A DNA stretch of 63,939 nucleotides from an uncultured Bacteroidales bacterium (GCA_903911085.1 CAIWCC010000051.1:1-63939), one strand, 5' to 3'; positions 36,289 to 45,660 are shown, counted from the first letter of the stretch. The notes: generated by a model from the sequence alone, not told the origin. Numbers and translations are program-made.

Positions 36289-38115
36289 TTATTTTATCAC
36301 CTTTTTATATTCTAAAGTTTTGCCATTCTCAAACTTAATTAAATAAACTCCATTTGCAAATTTATTTGTCAAAACTGTTGTTTTTTCGACTAATATTCCT
36401 TTCGATATTACTTGTCCATAAGTATTTAATATTTCAAAGTTAATTCTTTCTTTATTTCCAAATATTTCAATAATTAATTCATCTGAAATGGGAATTGGAT
36501 AAACATTTATGAATATATTATTTTCAAACCCCAAATTATCAGTACATATCACATTTAAAACATTTGATTTGCTTGAGTAACATTTTGAATTCCAGATAAT
36601 TGTATAGTATTCTCCATCTTCTGTAGGAGTAAAATCTTGATCTGTTGCACCATTAAGCAATCCTTTTTGATTGTACCATTGATTACCCAATGGAGTATCG
36701 GAATGAAGAACAGTACCAACTAAACTAATTGTTGGTGTTGCAGCTATATCGTTCACAGTTATAGCTAAAGTATCAGCAGCACCTTCGCCACAAGAATTGA
36801 CTCCTTTTACGGTAATTTTGCCCGATAAAGCTGATTTGCTAAAGTTTACTTTAATACTATTGGTAGAACTAGTTCCTGAAGTACCTACAGGCAATGACCA
36901 AATATACGAGCTTGCATTTGTAATTAAAGGAACCGAATAAACTACAGAATCTTGAGCCTGACAAACGGTATCTAATCCAACAATTTTGCCAGCTTTTTCA
37001 GGCAACATTTTGAGTGTTATTGCTATAGTATCAGCTGAACCTTCGCCACAAGAATTGACTCCTTTTACGCTAATTATGCCCGATACAGCTGATTTGCTAA
37101 AGTTTATTTTAATACTATTGGTTGAACTAGTTCCTGATGCACCTACAGGCAATGACCAAATATACGTACTTGCATTGGCAATTAAAGGAACCGAATAAAC
37201 TACAGAATCTTGACCCTGACAAACGGTATCTAATCCAACAATTTTGCCCGCTTTTTCCGGCAATATTTTCACAGTGATTGCTAAAGTATCAGCTGCACCT
37301 TCGCCACAAGTATTGATTCCTTTTACGCTAATTTTGCCTGATATAGCTGATTTGCCAAAGTTTACTTTAATACTATTGGTAGAACTAGTTCCTGAAGCAC
37401 CCACAGGCAATGACCAAATATACGAGTTTGCATTGGCAATTAAAGGAACAGAATAAACTACTGAATCTTGACCCAGACAAATGGTATCTAATCCAACAAT
37501 TTTTCCAGCTGAACTTGGAGGGCTTGAATTTGGCGATACAGATAGTCTATTGGTTTGCCTCCAAGTATGAAGTCCACCAGACTGCATCCAAGAATAATCC
37601 CCAATTTTAAGACCTTCACCATACCACGGATCCATATAGTAAACATTATTTCCAACCAATCCATGTCCTACAACAAAATGACCACCACCCGTGCTCCATG
37701 TCCAATAAATCACAAAAACTTTATTCTCAAGTATATCAGCTGTAATTTCGGCTTTTGAAATAGAACTAGCAACACCATAATTTGTTATTTTGCCAAAATG
37801 AACTAGAATGTCTTGAATACTTCCAGCACCGCCCCAATTAAAATTTGTACTATTACAAGTAGCAGGTGATTCACAACAATTTAGATTACCCAAACTTATT
37901 GTTGGAAATGTTTCAACAGTGCGTGTATATTCAGCTATTGCACATTGGGATGTTGGCGTACAATAATAGTCCAAAATGCATGCTGTAATACCAGTCCAAC
38001 ACCATTGGCTTTGCTCCTGAGTTACTTTTTTTACATTTAAAACCTGCGAATATGATTGAAAAACAGATAGTAAATAAACAAAGAATAGTATTGAAAAATT
38101 TTTCATATTGTTCAT
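36289..38115 (-). CDS. Secreted papain-like cysteine protease with repeats and type IX sorting tail
   Basis: A 608-residue exported protein: signal peptide (residues 1-24, ending near SYSQ), then a papain/staphopain/AvrRpt2-like peptidase domain (about 25-195). Proposed triad: Cys39 in QEQSQWCW, His146 in GGGHFVVGHG, Asp162 in MDPWYGE. Cys/Ser-rich loops are present. Three tandem 86-residue repeats (residues 204-461) look Ig/PKD-like. An Ig-type segment follows, then a C-terminal type IX secretion sorting tail (FINVYPIPISDELII ... GVYLIKFENGKTLEYKKVIK). I infer a surface or secreted protease. Its start codon overlaps the stop of the upstream 182-residue gene by 4 bp (ATGA), so the two are translationally coupled. 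Confidence 0.8.
   Translation of the reverse strand: MNNMKNFSILFFVYLLSVFQSYSQVLNVKKVTQEQSQWCWTGITACILDYYCTPTSQCAIAEYTRTVETFPTISLGNLNCCESPATCNSTNFNWGGAGSIQDILVHFGKITNYGVASSISKAEITADILENKVFVIYWTWSTGGGHFVVGHGLVGNNVYYMDPWYGEGLKIGDYSWMQSGGLHTWRQTNRLSVSPNSSPPSSAGKIVGLDTICLGQDSVVYSVPLIANANSYIWSLPVGASGTSSTNSIKVNFGKSAISGKISVKGINTCGEGAADTLAITVKILPEKAGKIVGLDTVCQGQDSVVYSVPLIANASTYIWSLPVGASGTSSTNSIKINFSKSAVSGIISVKGVNSCGEGSADTIAITLKMLPEKAGKIVGLDTVCQAQDSVVYSVPLITNASSYIWSLPVGTSGTSSTNSIKVNFSKSALSGKITVKGVNSCGEGAADTLAITVNDIAATPTISLVGTVLHSDTPLGNQWYNQKGLLNGATDQDFTPTEDGEYYTIIWNSKCYSSKSNVLNVICTDNLGFENNIFINVYPIPISDELIIEIFGNKERINFEILNTYGQVISKGILVEKTTVLTNKFANGVYLIKFENGKTLEYKKVIK
36733..37506 (-). repeat. Three tandem 258-bp coding repeats
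   Basis: Units at 37249-37506, 36991-37248 and 36733-36990 encode near-identical 86-residue modules starting GKIVGLDT and containing VVYSVPLI and GEG-ADT motifs. DNA identity is high, so they are recent duplications and a possible site of recombination or copy-number change. Confidence 0.9.
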
Positions 38116-38660
38116 TTAGTTTCAGTTATAATGTCTTTCAAAACCATTTTTTGTTTTCCTAAGTTTGGAATTGATCTAAATTCCGATACTCCATTTATAT
38201 TGTCGGTAATAAAATAATGTTTTCGAAGTTCGTTTACTCTGAGTAGCCCTTTTAATTTAACATTTCTATTCTCAAGATAAATATCATGAGCTAATATTGT
38301 AGCACCAAATTCAACTATTTTATATTCGTTATCTTTGTTTTTGAAAACTGTAAATAAAGCTTTATAATCGTCATTTATAACTAATGGAACTCTCCATGTA
38401 TCTGTAAAAACCATGCTATCTTTGTATAAACTATATACAGCAATTGGATTTCCAATTGTTGCATTGTCGATTTCACTTTTGGAATTAACTCCATAATTTT
38501 GCAGCATTTCCGAAGGAATACTATCTAAAAACGCCTTCATTGATTTTTGAACTACATCATAAGCTTTCTGATTGTTAGATGTCGAATCTTGCGAAAAAGT
38601 AAGATTGCAATTATACATCAACAATATAAGTGTTAAATGCAGTAAGTTTATCTTTGTCAT
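38112..38660 (-). CDS. Small exported protein coupled to the cysteine protease gene
   Basis: A 182-residue exported protein; the signal peptide runs to near LTFSQ. No known domain recognised. The mature part includes VYSLYKDSMVFTDTWRVPLV and DNEYKIVEFGATILAHDIY, beta-rich in a repeated hairpin style. It is first in a two-gene operon whose start/stop overlap (ATGA) implies linked synthesis with the protease. In other systems such neighbours are propeptide-like chaperones or inhibitors that protect the cell; that is inference only here. Confidence 0.6.
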   Translation of the reverse strand: MTKINLLHLTLILLMYNCNLTFSQDSTSNNQKAYDVVQKSMKAFLDSIPSEMLQNYGVNSKSEIDNATIGNPIAVYSLYKDSMVFTDTWRVPLVINDDYKALFTVFKNKDNEYKIVEFGATILAHDIYLENRNVKLKGLLRVNELRKHYFITDNINGVSEFRSIPNLGKQKMVLKDIITETK

Positions 38661-39026
38661 GGATATTTGATTTAGGTGTTAATGCTTTAATAATTATGTG
38701 ATTATGAATTGAATTCTAATAATCATAATACTTTAACCAAGAATTTTGTTTAATCAATAAAGAAATAGTAAACCATAATATAAAAAAATCTCAACAAAAA
38801 TAATATAAATAGATGAATTACAATGCTACTGTAAAAATTTATTTGAAATAAAATAGAATTAAAACAATATTATAATAATTACAAATTATTTTTGTTTTTC
38901 TAATTTAAACTCAAATTTTTTTTTAAGTTTATTCTAAACACTTTGGACTTTTATGCGTTAAATAACAAGATAGTAAACAACAATATAAAAACAATTAATG
39001 TAAAGTGAAACTTTAAATAATAATTT
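38661..39026. other. Divergent AT-rich intergenic region
   Basis: 366 bp between the small exported protein gene (-) and bcp (+). It is very AT-rich. I see no strong -7 box on either strand. A related pair of segments, 38765-38789 and 38970-38995, share ATAGTAAAC...ATATAAAAA, which could be a repeated binding site. Confidence 0.4.
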
Positions 39027-39482
39027 ATGGCATTAAAAATAGGCGACAATGTTCCATTAATATGGGGTACAAATCAAGATGGTAAAGAAATTAAATTGAG
39101 CGATTATGTTGGTAGAAAAGTAGTTTTGTACTTTTATCCCAAAGACAATACTCCAGGTTGTACAGCGCAAGCATGTAGTTTGCGCGATAATTACGATGCA
39201 TTGAAAAGTGCTGGATATGAAATTGTTGGAGTTAGTACCGACAGTGCAGCGTCTCATCAAAAGTTTATATCAAAACAAAATTTACCTTTCAATTTGATTG
39301 CAGATATTGACAAAAAACTATCAGAAACTTTCGGTACTTGGGGCGAAAAATCGTTGTATGGAAAAAAATATTTAGGCATGTTCAGAACAACGTTTATCAT
39401 TGACGAAACAGGTAAAATAATGCGCATTATGTTACCCAAAGAAGTCAATACTAAAACTCATGCGGAACAAATTTTAAGCTAA
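39027..39482 (+). CDS. bcp: Thioredoxin-dependent thiol peroxidase (Bcp/PrxQ)
   Basis: A 151-residue peroxiredoxin that reduces peroxides. The peroxidatic cysteine is in YPKDNTPGCTAQAC, with the second Cys five residues later as in atypical two-Cys PrxQ. DSAASHQKFISKQNLPFNLIADID and WGEKSLYGKKYLGMFRTTFIID match family members. Normal length. Upstream is the divergent AT-rich region; the inorganic pyrophosphatase lies 257 bp downstream across an AT-rich gap that holds its own candidate box. Confidence 0.96.
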   Translation: MALKIGDNVPLIWGTNQDGKEIKLSDYVGRKVVLYFYPKDNTPGCTAQACSLRDNYDALKSAGYEIVGVSTDSAASHQKFISKQNLPFNLIADIDKKLSETFGTWGEKSLYGKKYLGMFRTTFIIDETGKIMRIMLPKEVNTKTHAEQILS

Positions 39483-39650
39483 ATATTATTTGAATAAAAT
39501 CATATATTTCTAAATCATACAAACTTAAAGTAGTTAATATTATGTTTGTATTATCAATATAACTTATTGAATATATAATACTTATACAAATAAATGGTTT
39601 TTTTCAAACAAAAATATAAACTATTCATATATTAAGTTGATTTTATTGAT

Positions 39651-39658
39651 TAAATTTG
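39651..39658 (+). promoter_or_regulatory. Candidate -7 box (TAAATTTG) for ppa
   Basis: A full octamer match 82 bp before the ppa ATG, without a clear partner box. The rest of the gap 39483-39739 holds only AT-rich DNA. Confidence 0.35.
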
Positions 39659-39739
39659 CAATCTCTAAATACAGATTTTGGTTATGATTACAATAATTTA
39701 GTAATTAGAATAACAAAACATTAACAGTTTTAAAGAATT

Positions 39740-40309
39740 ATGCGAAACAATTTCAATCCGTGGCATCAAGTAGCGCCACACACCGACTCTCCAGAAATAG
39801 TAAAAGGTATAATTGAAATACCAAAAGGAACAAGAGCAAAATACGAATTAGACAAAGAAAGTGGTTTGCTAAGACTGGATCGGGTATTATATTCATCGGT
39901 TTATTATCCAGCTAATTACGGGTTTATTCCTCAAAGTTATTGCGAAGATCATGACCCATTGGATATTTTAATTCTTTCGCAGATAGATGTTGTTCCATTG
40001 TGTATTGTTGAAGCAAAAGTAATAGGTGTTATGCGAATGCTTGATAATGGTGAAGCAGATGATAAAATTATTGCAGTGGCTTCGGGCGATCCTAGTGTAA
40101 ATCATTACAACGATATTTCTGAACTTCCACAATATTTGATTTCCGAAACAATGAGTTTCTTTGAGGATTATACCAAATTGGAGAATAAAACAGTGGTTAT
40201 TGAAAAGTTTTTTGACAAAAAAGTTGCCTTAGATATCATAGATGAGAGTTATAAAATGTATCAGCAACATTATGGTGAATTACATAAATGGTTTTTTGGC
40301 GGAAAATAA
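39740..40309 (+). CDS. ppa: Family I inorganic pyrophosphatase
   Basis: Hydrolyses pyrophosphate to drive biosynthesis. The 189-residue protein has the acidic metal-binding block [26 protein letters not shown], the second acidic segment [17 protein letters not shown], and [17 protein letters not shown] with the conserved Lys residues. Length is typical for bacterial ppa (about 175-215). A stem-loop terminator follows 38 bp later. Confidence 0.96.
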   Translation: MRNNFNPWHQVAPHTDSPEIVKGIIEIPKGTRAKYELDKESGLLRLDRVLYSSVYYPANYGFIPQSYCEDHDPLDILILSQIDVVPLCIVEAKVIGVMRMLDNGEADDKIIAVASGDPSVNHYNDISELPQYLISETMSFFEDYTKLENKTVVIEKFFDKKVALDIIDESYKMYQQHYGELHKWFFGGK

Positions 40310-40344
40310 CTAATTATCAAATCTGATTATTTCGCTTGAAATTA

Positions 40345-40385
40345 AAAATAAGAGTCTTGCAATTTGTAAGGCTCTTATTTTTAAT
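40345..40385 (+). terminator. Terminator of ppa
   Basis: A 16-pair stem with two G-U pairs (arms about 40345-40360 and 40366-40381) and a 5-base loop, followed by T-rich DNA. It lies between ppa and the methyltransferase gene. Confidence 0.85.
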
Positions 40386-40478
40386 GTATCTGTTATAATA
40401 CTAAGTTTCAAAGTGTTTTTTTTTGAAATTAATTTTTTATAAATAACTTTCATTCTTCTCCCCAAAAAGCAATTAATT

Positions 40479-41660
40479 ATGATTCATATCAACACAAAAA
40501 AACTTTTAGAGAAACTCCAATTGTCAGTTGAGAACAAAGAATTAATAAAATTTCAACTTACAGGAAAACGTAATAAATTATCCGAACTAAAAAAAGTAAT
40601 AATTTCGGCAGTTGAAATCAAAAAAGGTTATTGCCTTAACTTCGTATATCGTTATAATACTAAGGATATTACTAAAAATTTTGATATTGAAGAAGGAATT
40701 AAATTAATCGAAAATGCATTGGAAATTGATTTTTTGAATGCAGAAATGATATCCTCAAAAGAAAATGTAAACTTTTATATTTTACCAAATGGTAAAGCTC
40801 AATTGAAAATGACTTTAACTAGCGCAACCCAATCTTCAACTTTCATTCACAACAAAATAAAAGATAGATTGATAGAACCTTTCGAAAATATTTATTTGCG
40901 TGAGCTTGGTATTACTAATGCCAATTGGGAAATTAGGAGAGAAATGAGCGATAAATACAAGCAAATAAATAAATACATCGAACTGCTTGCACCATATTTA
41001 AATGAACTTGATAACAAAAATAATTTGCACATTGCAGATATGGGATCGGGTAAAGGATATTTAACTTTTGCTCTTTACGAATATTTAACAAATAAACTGA
41101 AATTAAACAATAAAACAACTGGTGTAGAATACCGCGAAGATTTGGTGAATATCTGCAATTCAATTGCACAAAAAGCTAATTTTGAAAATCTCAACTTTGT
41201 AAAAGGAACTATCGAAAAAGCTGAACTTGAGCATATTGACATATTAATTGCGCTTCATGCCTGTGATACTGCCACCGATGATGCAATATTTAGAGGAATA
41301 AAATCGGATGCCGAATTAATAGTTTGTGCACCATGTTGTCATAAACAAATAAGAAATGCATTTAATGTTACAAATGTGCTGAGTAATATAACTAAGTTTG
41401 GTATACTAAAAGAGCGTCAGGCTGAAATAGTTACTGATACATTGCGTGCAATGATAATGGAGGCAAACGGTTACAAAACAAATGTTTTTGAATTTATTGC
41501 TTTGGAACATACACCAAAAAACGTTATGATAGTGGGTAAGAAAAACAAAAAATCAGAGATTGAAAAAAAACAAATACAGGAAAATATTACTGAATTAAAA
41601 AAACTTTTTGGTATTGAGAAGCATTATTTGGAAATACTACTTGAATGTAATAATATGTAA
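40479..41660 (+). CDS. METTL25-like SAM-dependent methyltransferase
   Basis: A 393-residue protein with a class I methyltransferase core in the C-terminal half: SAM motif IADMGSGKGYLTFALYEYL, then VEYREDLVNICNSIA, the distinctive LIALHACDTATDDAI, and a Cys-rich APCCHKQIR. The HACD...CCH combination matches METTL25/RRNAD1-type proteins. The N-terminal 150 residues carry basic, beta-rich sequence. In other organisms some relatives modify rRNA or proteins; the substrate here is unknown. It follows ppa past a terminator and precedes the BspA-like gene. Confidence 0.82.
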   Translation: MIHINTKKLLEKLQLSVENKELIKFQLTGKRNKLSELKKVIISAVEIKKGYCLNFVYRYNTKDITKNFDIEEGIKLIENALEIDFLNAEMISSKENVNFYILPNGKAQLKMTLTSATQSSTFIHNKIKDRLIEPFENIYLRELGITNANWEIRREMSDKYKQINKYIELLAPYLNELDNKNNLHIADMGSGKGYLTFALYEYLTNKLKLNNKTTGVEYREDLVNICNSIAQKANFENLNFVKGTIEKAELEHIDILIALHACDTATDDAIFRGIKSDAELIVCAPCCHKQIRNAFNVTNVLSNITKFGILKERQAEIVTDTLRAMIMEANGYKTNVFEFIALEHTPKNVMIVGKKNKKSEIEKKQIQENITELKKLFGIEKHYLEILLECNNM

Positions 41661-41818
41661 AACATCTATAAAATTATTTGTTAACTACTTGATTTTTATA
41701 CTGGTAAAATTTTATTGCAAATTTTAATTTAATGGAGTTCCATGTAGCTTAATTCACCCATTTACTGATTGAATAATGCTTTTCGCTGAAATAATTTTCA
41801 TTACCTTATTGCCAAATA

Positions 41819-41826
41819 TATCTTTG
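41819..41826 (+). promoter_or_regulatory. Candidate -7 box (TATCTTTG) for the BspA-like gene
   Basis: A full octamer match 98 bp before the ATG, with TTTT 20 bp upstream in place of TTTG. The flanking gap 41661-41924 shows nothing else. Confidence 0.4.
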
Positions 41827-41924
41827 TAATAGAATGAATAAAATCAAATGATTATAAACTATTTTATAATTTGAACTGAACATTTGATTTTTAATTTTCC
41901 GTTATAAATTTCAATATCAATATC

Positions 41925-44003
41925 ATGAAATCAAAATTATTTATTTTCTTGTTGCTTAGTTATGCTGGAACTTTTTTGGCTCAAACTAAAACAGTAAATG
42001 TTACTACAGCGGGCACATTAAGTACGTTACTAACTACTACAGAAGCTAATACGCTTACAAACTTGATTGTGACTGGAAATATAGATGCACGTGATGTGGC
42101 GTTTATGCGTGATAAAATTTTACTTTTATCGGTTTTAGATCTAAGTGCAGCCAAAATAAAGGCATATACAGGCATTGATGGAACTTATGCGCTTGCCACA
42201 ATTGCTTATCCAGCCAATGAATTGCCGTTGTGCGCTTTTTATAATGCTTCAACTATTACATACAAATATTCTCTTACTTCAATTAAACTTCCCACTACTT
42301 TAACTTCAATTGGAGGTTCAGCTTTTTATTATTGTTACGGATTAACAGGGACATTCAATATTCCTGCAACTGTCACTTCTATTGGTAGTTATGCACTTTA
42401 TGGATGTAGTTCATTGTCTGCTTACACTGTTGAAACAGCCAATACACGCTATTCTTCCAATAACGGTGTTTTATTCAACAAGAAACAGGATTCACTTTTT
42501 ATTTGCCCAAGTGCCAAAACAGGTAGTTATACGATTCCCTCAACAGTTGTTTATATTGGCGCCTCAGCTTTCGATTATTGTAGTGGTTTAACTGGAAATT
42601 TAACTATTCCATCATCGGTGAAGTCAATAGGAAGTTATGCATTTTATTATTGTACAGGTTTTACAGGTAGTTTGACGATTCCAAGTTCAATGACTTCAAT
42701 TTCAGAAGGAACATTTTATGGTTGTAGTGGCCTGTCTGGTACTGTAAATATTCCAAAATCAGTTACATCTATCGGAGCATATTCATTTTTTGAATGTAAT
42801 AAATTGTCTTCATTTCAGGTTGATGCATTAAATTCGAAGTACTCATCGTTAAATGATGTTTTATTTACAAAAACACAAGATTCATTACTTATTTGTCCAG
42901 CAGCTAAAACAGGAAGTTATACAATTCCAAGTACGGTTAAAGGTATTGGAAGTTATGCTTTCTATAATTGTAGTGGTTTAAGTGGTAGTTTGGTTATACC
43001 CAAATCAGTCGGTTTAATTGGAAGTTATGCATTTTACGGCTGTACTCTTTTATCTGGTTATGAGGTAGATGCATTAAATACAAAGTATTTATCTAATAAT
43101 GGTGTTTTGTTTAACAAAAATCAAGATTCATTGTTAGTTTGTCCAAGTGGCAAAACAGGGAGTTATTTAATTCCTAATACAGTAAAAAACATTGGAACTT
43201 ATGCATTTTATTATTGCAAAAGCTTAACTGGAAGTATTAATATACCAGCATCGGTTACAAGTATTGGTAATTATGCATTTTATGGGTGCACTCAACTAAC
43301 TGCTTTGCAGGTGGATGCTGCCAACTCAATCTTTTCTTCAATTGATGGTGTTTTATTTAATAAATTGCAAGATTCATTATTTATTTGTCCTTTAGGAAAA
43401 ACAGGAAAATATTCCATTCCAAATACTGTTAAAGCAATTGATTACTCTGCTTTTGATGGATGTGTTGGTTTAACAAGCATTGTTATTCCCAATTCGGTTA
43501 CATCAATTGGTAGTTATGCTTTTGAGTATTGTAGCGGTTTGACAGAGATTTCATTACCTAAAAGTATTGCAACAATAGGTAGCGGTGCTTTTTACAGTTG
43601 TACGAATTTGCAAAAACTTTCCATTCAAAACCCAATTCCTCCAACAATTGATTATTATACTTTCAATTTAGTAAATAAAACAGTATGCCAGTTACTTGTG
43701 CCAATCGGTTCACTTATAGCCTACCAAATTTCGGATTTTTGGAAAGAATTTTCAAAAATATCCGAAAGTAGTTTCACAGCTGTTCCATCGGTATTGTCAG
43801 ATAATGATATTATAATCTATAAAAATGAACAAAACTTAATAATTGAAGGTACTAAATTGGGGGAATTAATTGAGATATATCAAGTAAATGGAAAACAGAT
43901 TAGTAAGTTAATATCAACAGGTAATAAACTAACAATCAGCTTACCACATGACAATATATATTTAATTAAAGCAAATCAGAAAATCAAAAAAGTAATTTTT
44001 TGA
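41925..44003 (+). CDS. BspA-like leucine-rich-repeat surface protein with type IX-style tail
   Basis: A 692-residue exported protein with a signal peptide (ending near FLAQ). Most of it is TpLRR/BspA-type leucine-rich repeats (IGSYAFYGCSSL, TSIGSYAFYYCTG, VIPNSVTSIGSYAF). Four larger modules start with VxALNxxY/VETANT and contain LFNKxQDSLxxCP followed by KTGSY(T/L)IP. The C-terminal 80 residues resemble a type IX sorting domain (GELIEIYQVNGKQISKL; NIYLIKANQKIKKVIF). BspA-like proteins bind host or matrix ligands in oral and gut species; the ligand here is unknown. Confidence 0.85.
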   Translation: MKSKLFIFLLLSYAGTFLAQTKTVNVTTAGTLSTLLTTTEANTLTNLIVTGNIDARDVAFMRDKILLLSVLDLSAAKIKAYTGIDGTYALATIAYPANELPLCAFYNASTITYKYSLTSIKLPTTLTSIGGSAFYYCYGLTGTFNIPATVTSIGSYALYGCSSLSAYTVETANTRYSSNNGVLFNKKQDSLFICPSAKTGSYTIPSTVVYIGASAFDYCSGLTGNLTIPSSVKSIGSYAFYYCTGFTGSLTIPSSMTSISEGTFYGCSGLSGTVNIPKSVTSIGAYSFFECNKLSSFQVDALNSKYSSLNDVLFTKTQDSLLICPAAKTGSYTIPSTVKGIGSYAFYNCSGLSGSLVIPKSVGLIGSYAFYGCTLLSGYEVDALNTKYLSNNGVLFNKNQDSLLVCPSGKTGSYLIPNTVKNIGTYAFYYCKSLTGSINIPASVTSIGNYAFYGCTQLTALQVDAANSIFSSIDGVLFNKLQDSLFICPLGKTGKYSIPNTVKAIDYSAFDGCVGLTSIVIPNSVTSIGSYAFEYCSGLTEISLPKSIATIGSGAFYSCTNLQKLSIQNPIPPTIDYYTFNLVNKTVCQLLVPIGSLIAYQISDFWKEFSKISESSFTAVPSVLSDNDIIIYKNEQNLIIEGTKLGELIEIYQVNGKQISKLISTGNKLTISLPHDNIYLIKANQKIKKVIF
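42429..43430 (+). repeat. Internal coding repeats of about 246 bp in the LRR protein
   Basis: Modules start at residues 169, 299, 381 and 463, the last three exactly 82 residues (246 bp) apart. They encode an insertion of the type LFNKxQDSLxxCPxxKTGSY between LRR units, so three copies are in regular register and one is offset by an additional LRR stretch. Confidence 0.8.
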
Positions 44004-44181
44004 GCATATTGTTAAATATTTATTTTAATCAAATTATTTACATGTATAATTGTAAATGACAATTAATCAATTAGTTAAAACAAAAAAAGTGAATATGATT
44101 GATTAATAGATTAGACTATATCATACACTTAGTAATAATTCCTTTTCACTGAAATGATTTTTTTTTGTTTATAGCATTGCA

Positions 44182-44189
44182 TATTTTTG
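44182..44189 (+). promoter_or_regulatory. Candidate -7 box (TATTTTTG) for the PqqD-like gene set
   Basis: A match to TAnnTTTG 37 bp before the ATG of the PqqD-like gene, with a TTTT tract at the -33 spacing. I see no other start signal for the following genes except weak AT-rich DNA, so this may drive the set. Confidence 0.4.
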
Positions 44190-44226
44190 TTACATAAAAA
44201 AAACAAACAATTAAAATAACCACATT

Positions 44227-44466
44227 ATGACACTCAAGAAAAACATTGCCACCAGCGAAGAAGGATTTGTATTTAATCCAGGCACAGGAGACTCATTTTC
44301 AACTAATACCATAGGAGGTGATATAATTGCATTATTGAAAGATAATAAATCTCTTAAGGAAATAAGTGAAATTATATGTAAAAAATACGATGTCGACAAA
44401 GATCAGTTCGAAAAAGACTTGGACGATTTTGAATCTCAATTGAAAGATTATGCAATTATTGATTAA
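44227..44466 (+). CDS. PqqD-like small protein (RRE-type)
   Basis: A 79-residue acidic protein with the fold signature of PqqD/RiPP-recognition-element proteins: EEGFVFNPGTGDSFSTNTIGGDIIALL, then LKEISEIICKKYDVDKDQFEKDLDDFESQLKDYAIID. Such proteins bind precursor peptides and hand them to modifying enzymes. No PqqA, PqqE or radical SAM enzyme is visible, so this is not PQQ synthesis. It begins a same-strand set with an ATP-grasp enzyme and a PLP decarboxylase; no separate precursor peptide is apparent within the set. Confidence 0.75.
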   Translation: MTLKKNIATSEEGFVFNPGTGDSFSTNTIGGDIIALLKDNKSLKEISEIICKKYDVDKDQFEKDLDDFESQLKDYAIID

Positions 44467-44570
44467 GAAATTAGAAAATAACAAGATAAGAAGTTAACTG
44501 CGTCTGAAACCCTTGTTTGGGCTTGCAGGCAGGGCAAGATATCGAGTTTGAAAAAATTAAGAAAACAAAG

Positions 44571-45647
44571 ATGAAAAAGCAAGAAAACAATAAAGACCTT
44601 TCTCTAAAAAAGAAAATCGTAATAGCTGTTACCGCTTTGAATGCTATCGACAGTCCTGGACCAGGTGTGGCAGTGATTCGTGCTATTAGAGAATGTGAGG
44701 ATTTCGACGTTAGGATTATCGGACTTTCGTATGAAGCATTAGAGCCAGGATTGTATATGCACGATTTGGTGGATAAAACTTATCAAATCCCCTACCCATC
44801 GGCGGGTACAGATTGTTTGTTGGGAAGATTAATTTACATTCATGAAAATGAAAACATTGACGTAATTATTCCAAATTTTGATGCAGAACTTTTCAATTTC
44901 ATCAAACTGAAAGATAAACTTAAAGAGTTAGGTATTGCAACTTTTTTACCTGATTTAGATCAATTTGAAGCTCGCGACAAAGTAAAACTTTATGACTTTG
45001 GTCAAAAGCACGGTTTAATGGTGCCAGCTGACAAAATAATATTTAATACTAGGGAACTTGAGAAGACTGCTAAAGAATTAGAATATCCGCTCGTAGTAAA
45101 GGGTAAATTTTACGATGCTATTATTGCCAACACCTTAGAGCAAGCTGAAAAAGCTTTTTACAAAATTCAAGCTAAATGGGGACTTCCCATTATAGTTCAG
45201 GAGTTTATAAAAGGAACTGAAATAAATATTGCAGCACTTGGAGATGGAAATGGAAATGCAATTAGCGTAATTCCAATGCGTAAACTATATATTACAGATA
45301 AAGGAAAAGCATGGGCTGGCATTACTCTCGATGATGATACTTATATAAAACTTGCACAAAAATTTATTGAAATTACTAAATGGCGTGGAGGATGTGAATT
45401 GGAGATTATGCAAACGGCTGATGGAAAATCGTATATCATGGAAGTGAACCCAAGGTTTCCAGCTTGGATTTATCTAACGGCTGCAGCTGGACAAAATCAA
45501 CCAGCATCATTAGTAAAAATGGCTTTGGGACAAAAAGTGGAAGCATTAAAAGATTATGAGGTTGGAAAAATATTTGTCCGTTATGCATGGGATTTAATTA
45601 CCGATATCAAAGAGTTTCAACAGATTTCTGGAAGAGGCGAACTTTAA
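44571..45647 (+). CDS. ATP-grasp enzyme
   Basis: About 358 residues from ATG 44571; a further in-frame TTG start at 44517 looks less likely. N-terminal domain (KKKIVIAVTALNAIDSPGPGVAVIRAI) is pre-ATP-grasp. The ATP-grasp core has ARDKVKLYDFGQKHGLMVP, YPLVVKGKFYDAIIAN, IVQEFIKGTEINIAALGDGNG, and the metal-binding end CELEIMQTADGKSYIMEVNPRFPAWI. These match carbamoyl-phosphate/peptide-ligase type ATP-grasp proteins. It should join a carboxylate to an amine; the substrates are unknown. It follows the PqqD-like gene after 104 bp and precedes a PLP decarboxylase across a 210-bp gap that contains an inverted repeat. Confidence 0.85.
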   Translation: MKKQENNKDLSLKKKIVIAVTALNAIDSPGPGVAVIRAIRECEDFDVRIIGLSYEALEPGLYMHDLVDKTYQIPYPSAGTDCLLGRLIYIHENENIDVIIPNFDAELFNFIKLKDKLKELGIATFLPDLDQFEARDKVKLYDFGQKHGLMVPADKIIFNTRELEKTAKELEYPLVVKGKFYDAIIANTLEQAEKAFYKIQAKWGLPIIVQEFIKGTEINIAALGDGNGNAISVIPMRKLYITDKGKAWAGITLDDDTYIKLAQKFIEITKWRGGCELEIMQTADGKSYIMEVNPRFPAWIYLTAAAGQNQPASLVKMALGQKVEALKDYEVGKIFVRYAWDLITDIKEFQQISGRGEL

Positions 45648-45660
45648 ATCACCCAAAAAA

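Noticed and set aside
36986-37456. Two plus-strand frames opposite the protease repeats
   Set aside because: They are 258 bp apart and nearly identical because they are the reverse of the coding repeats.
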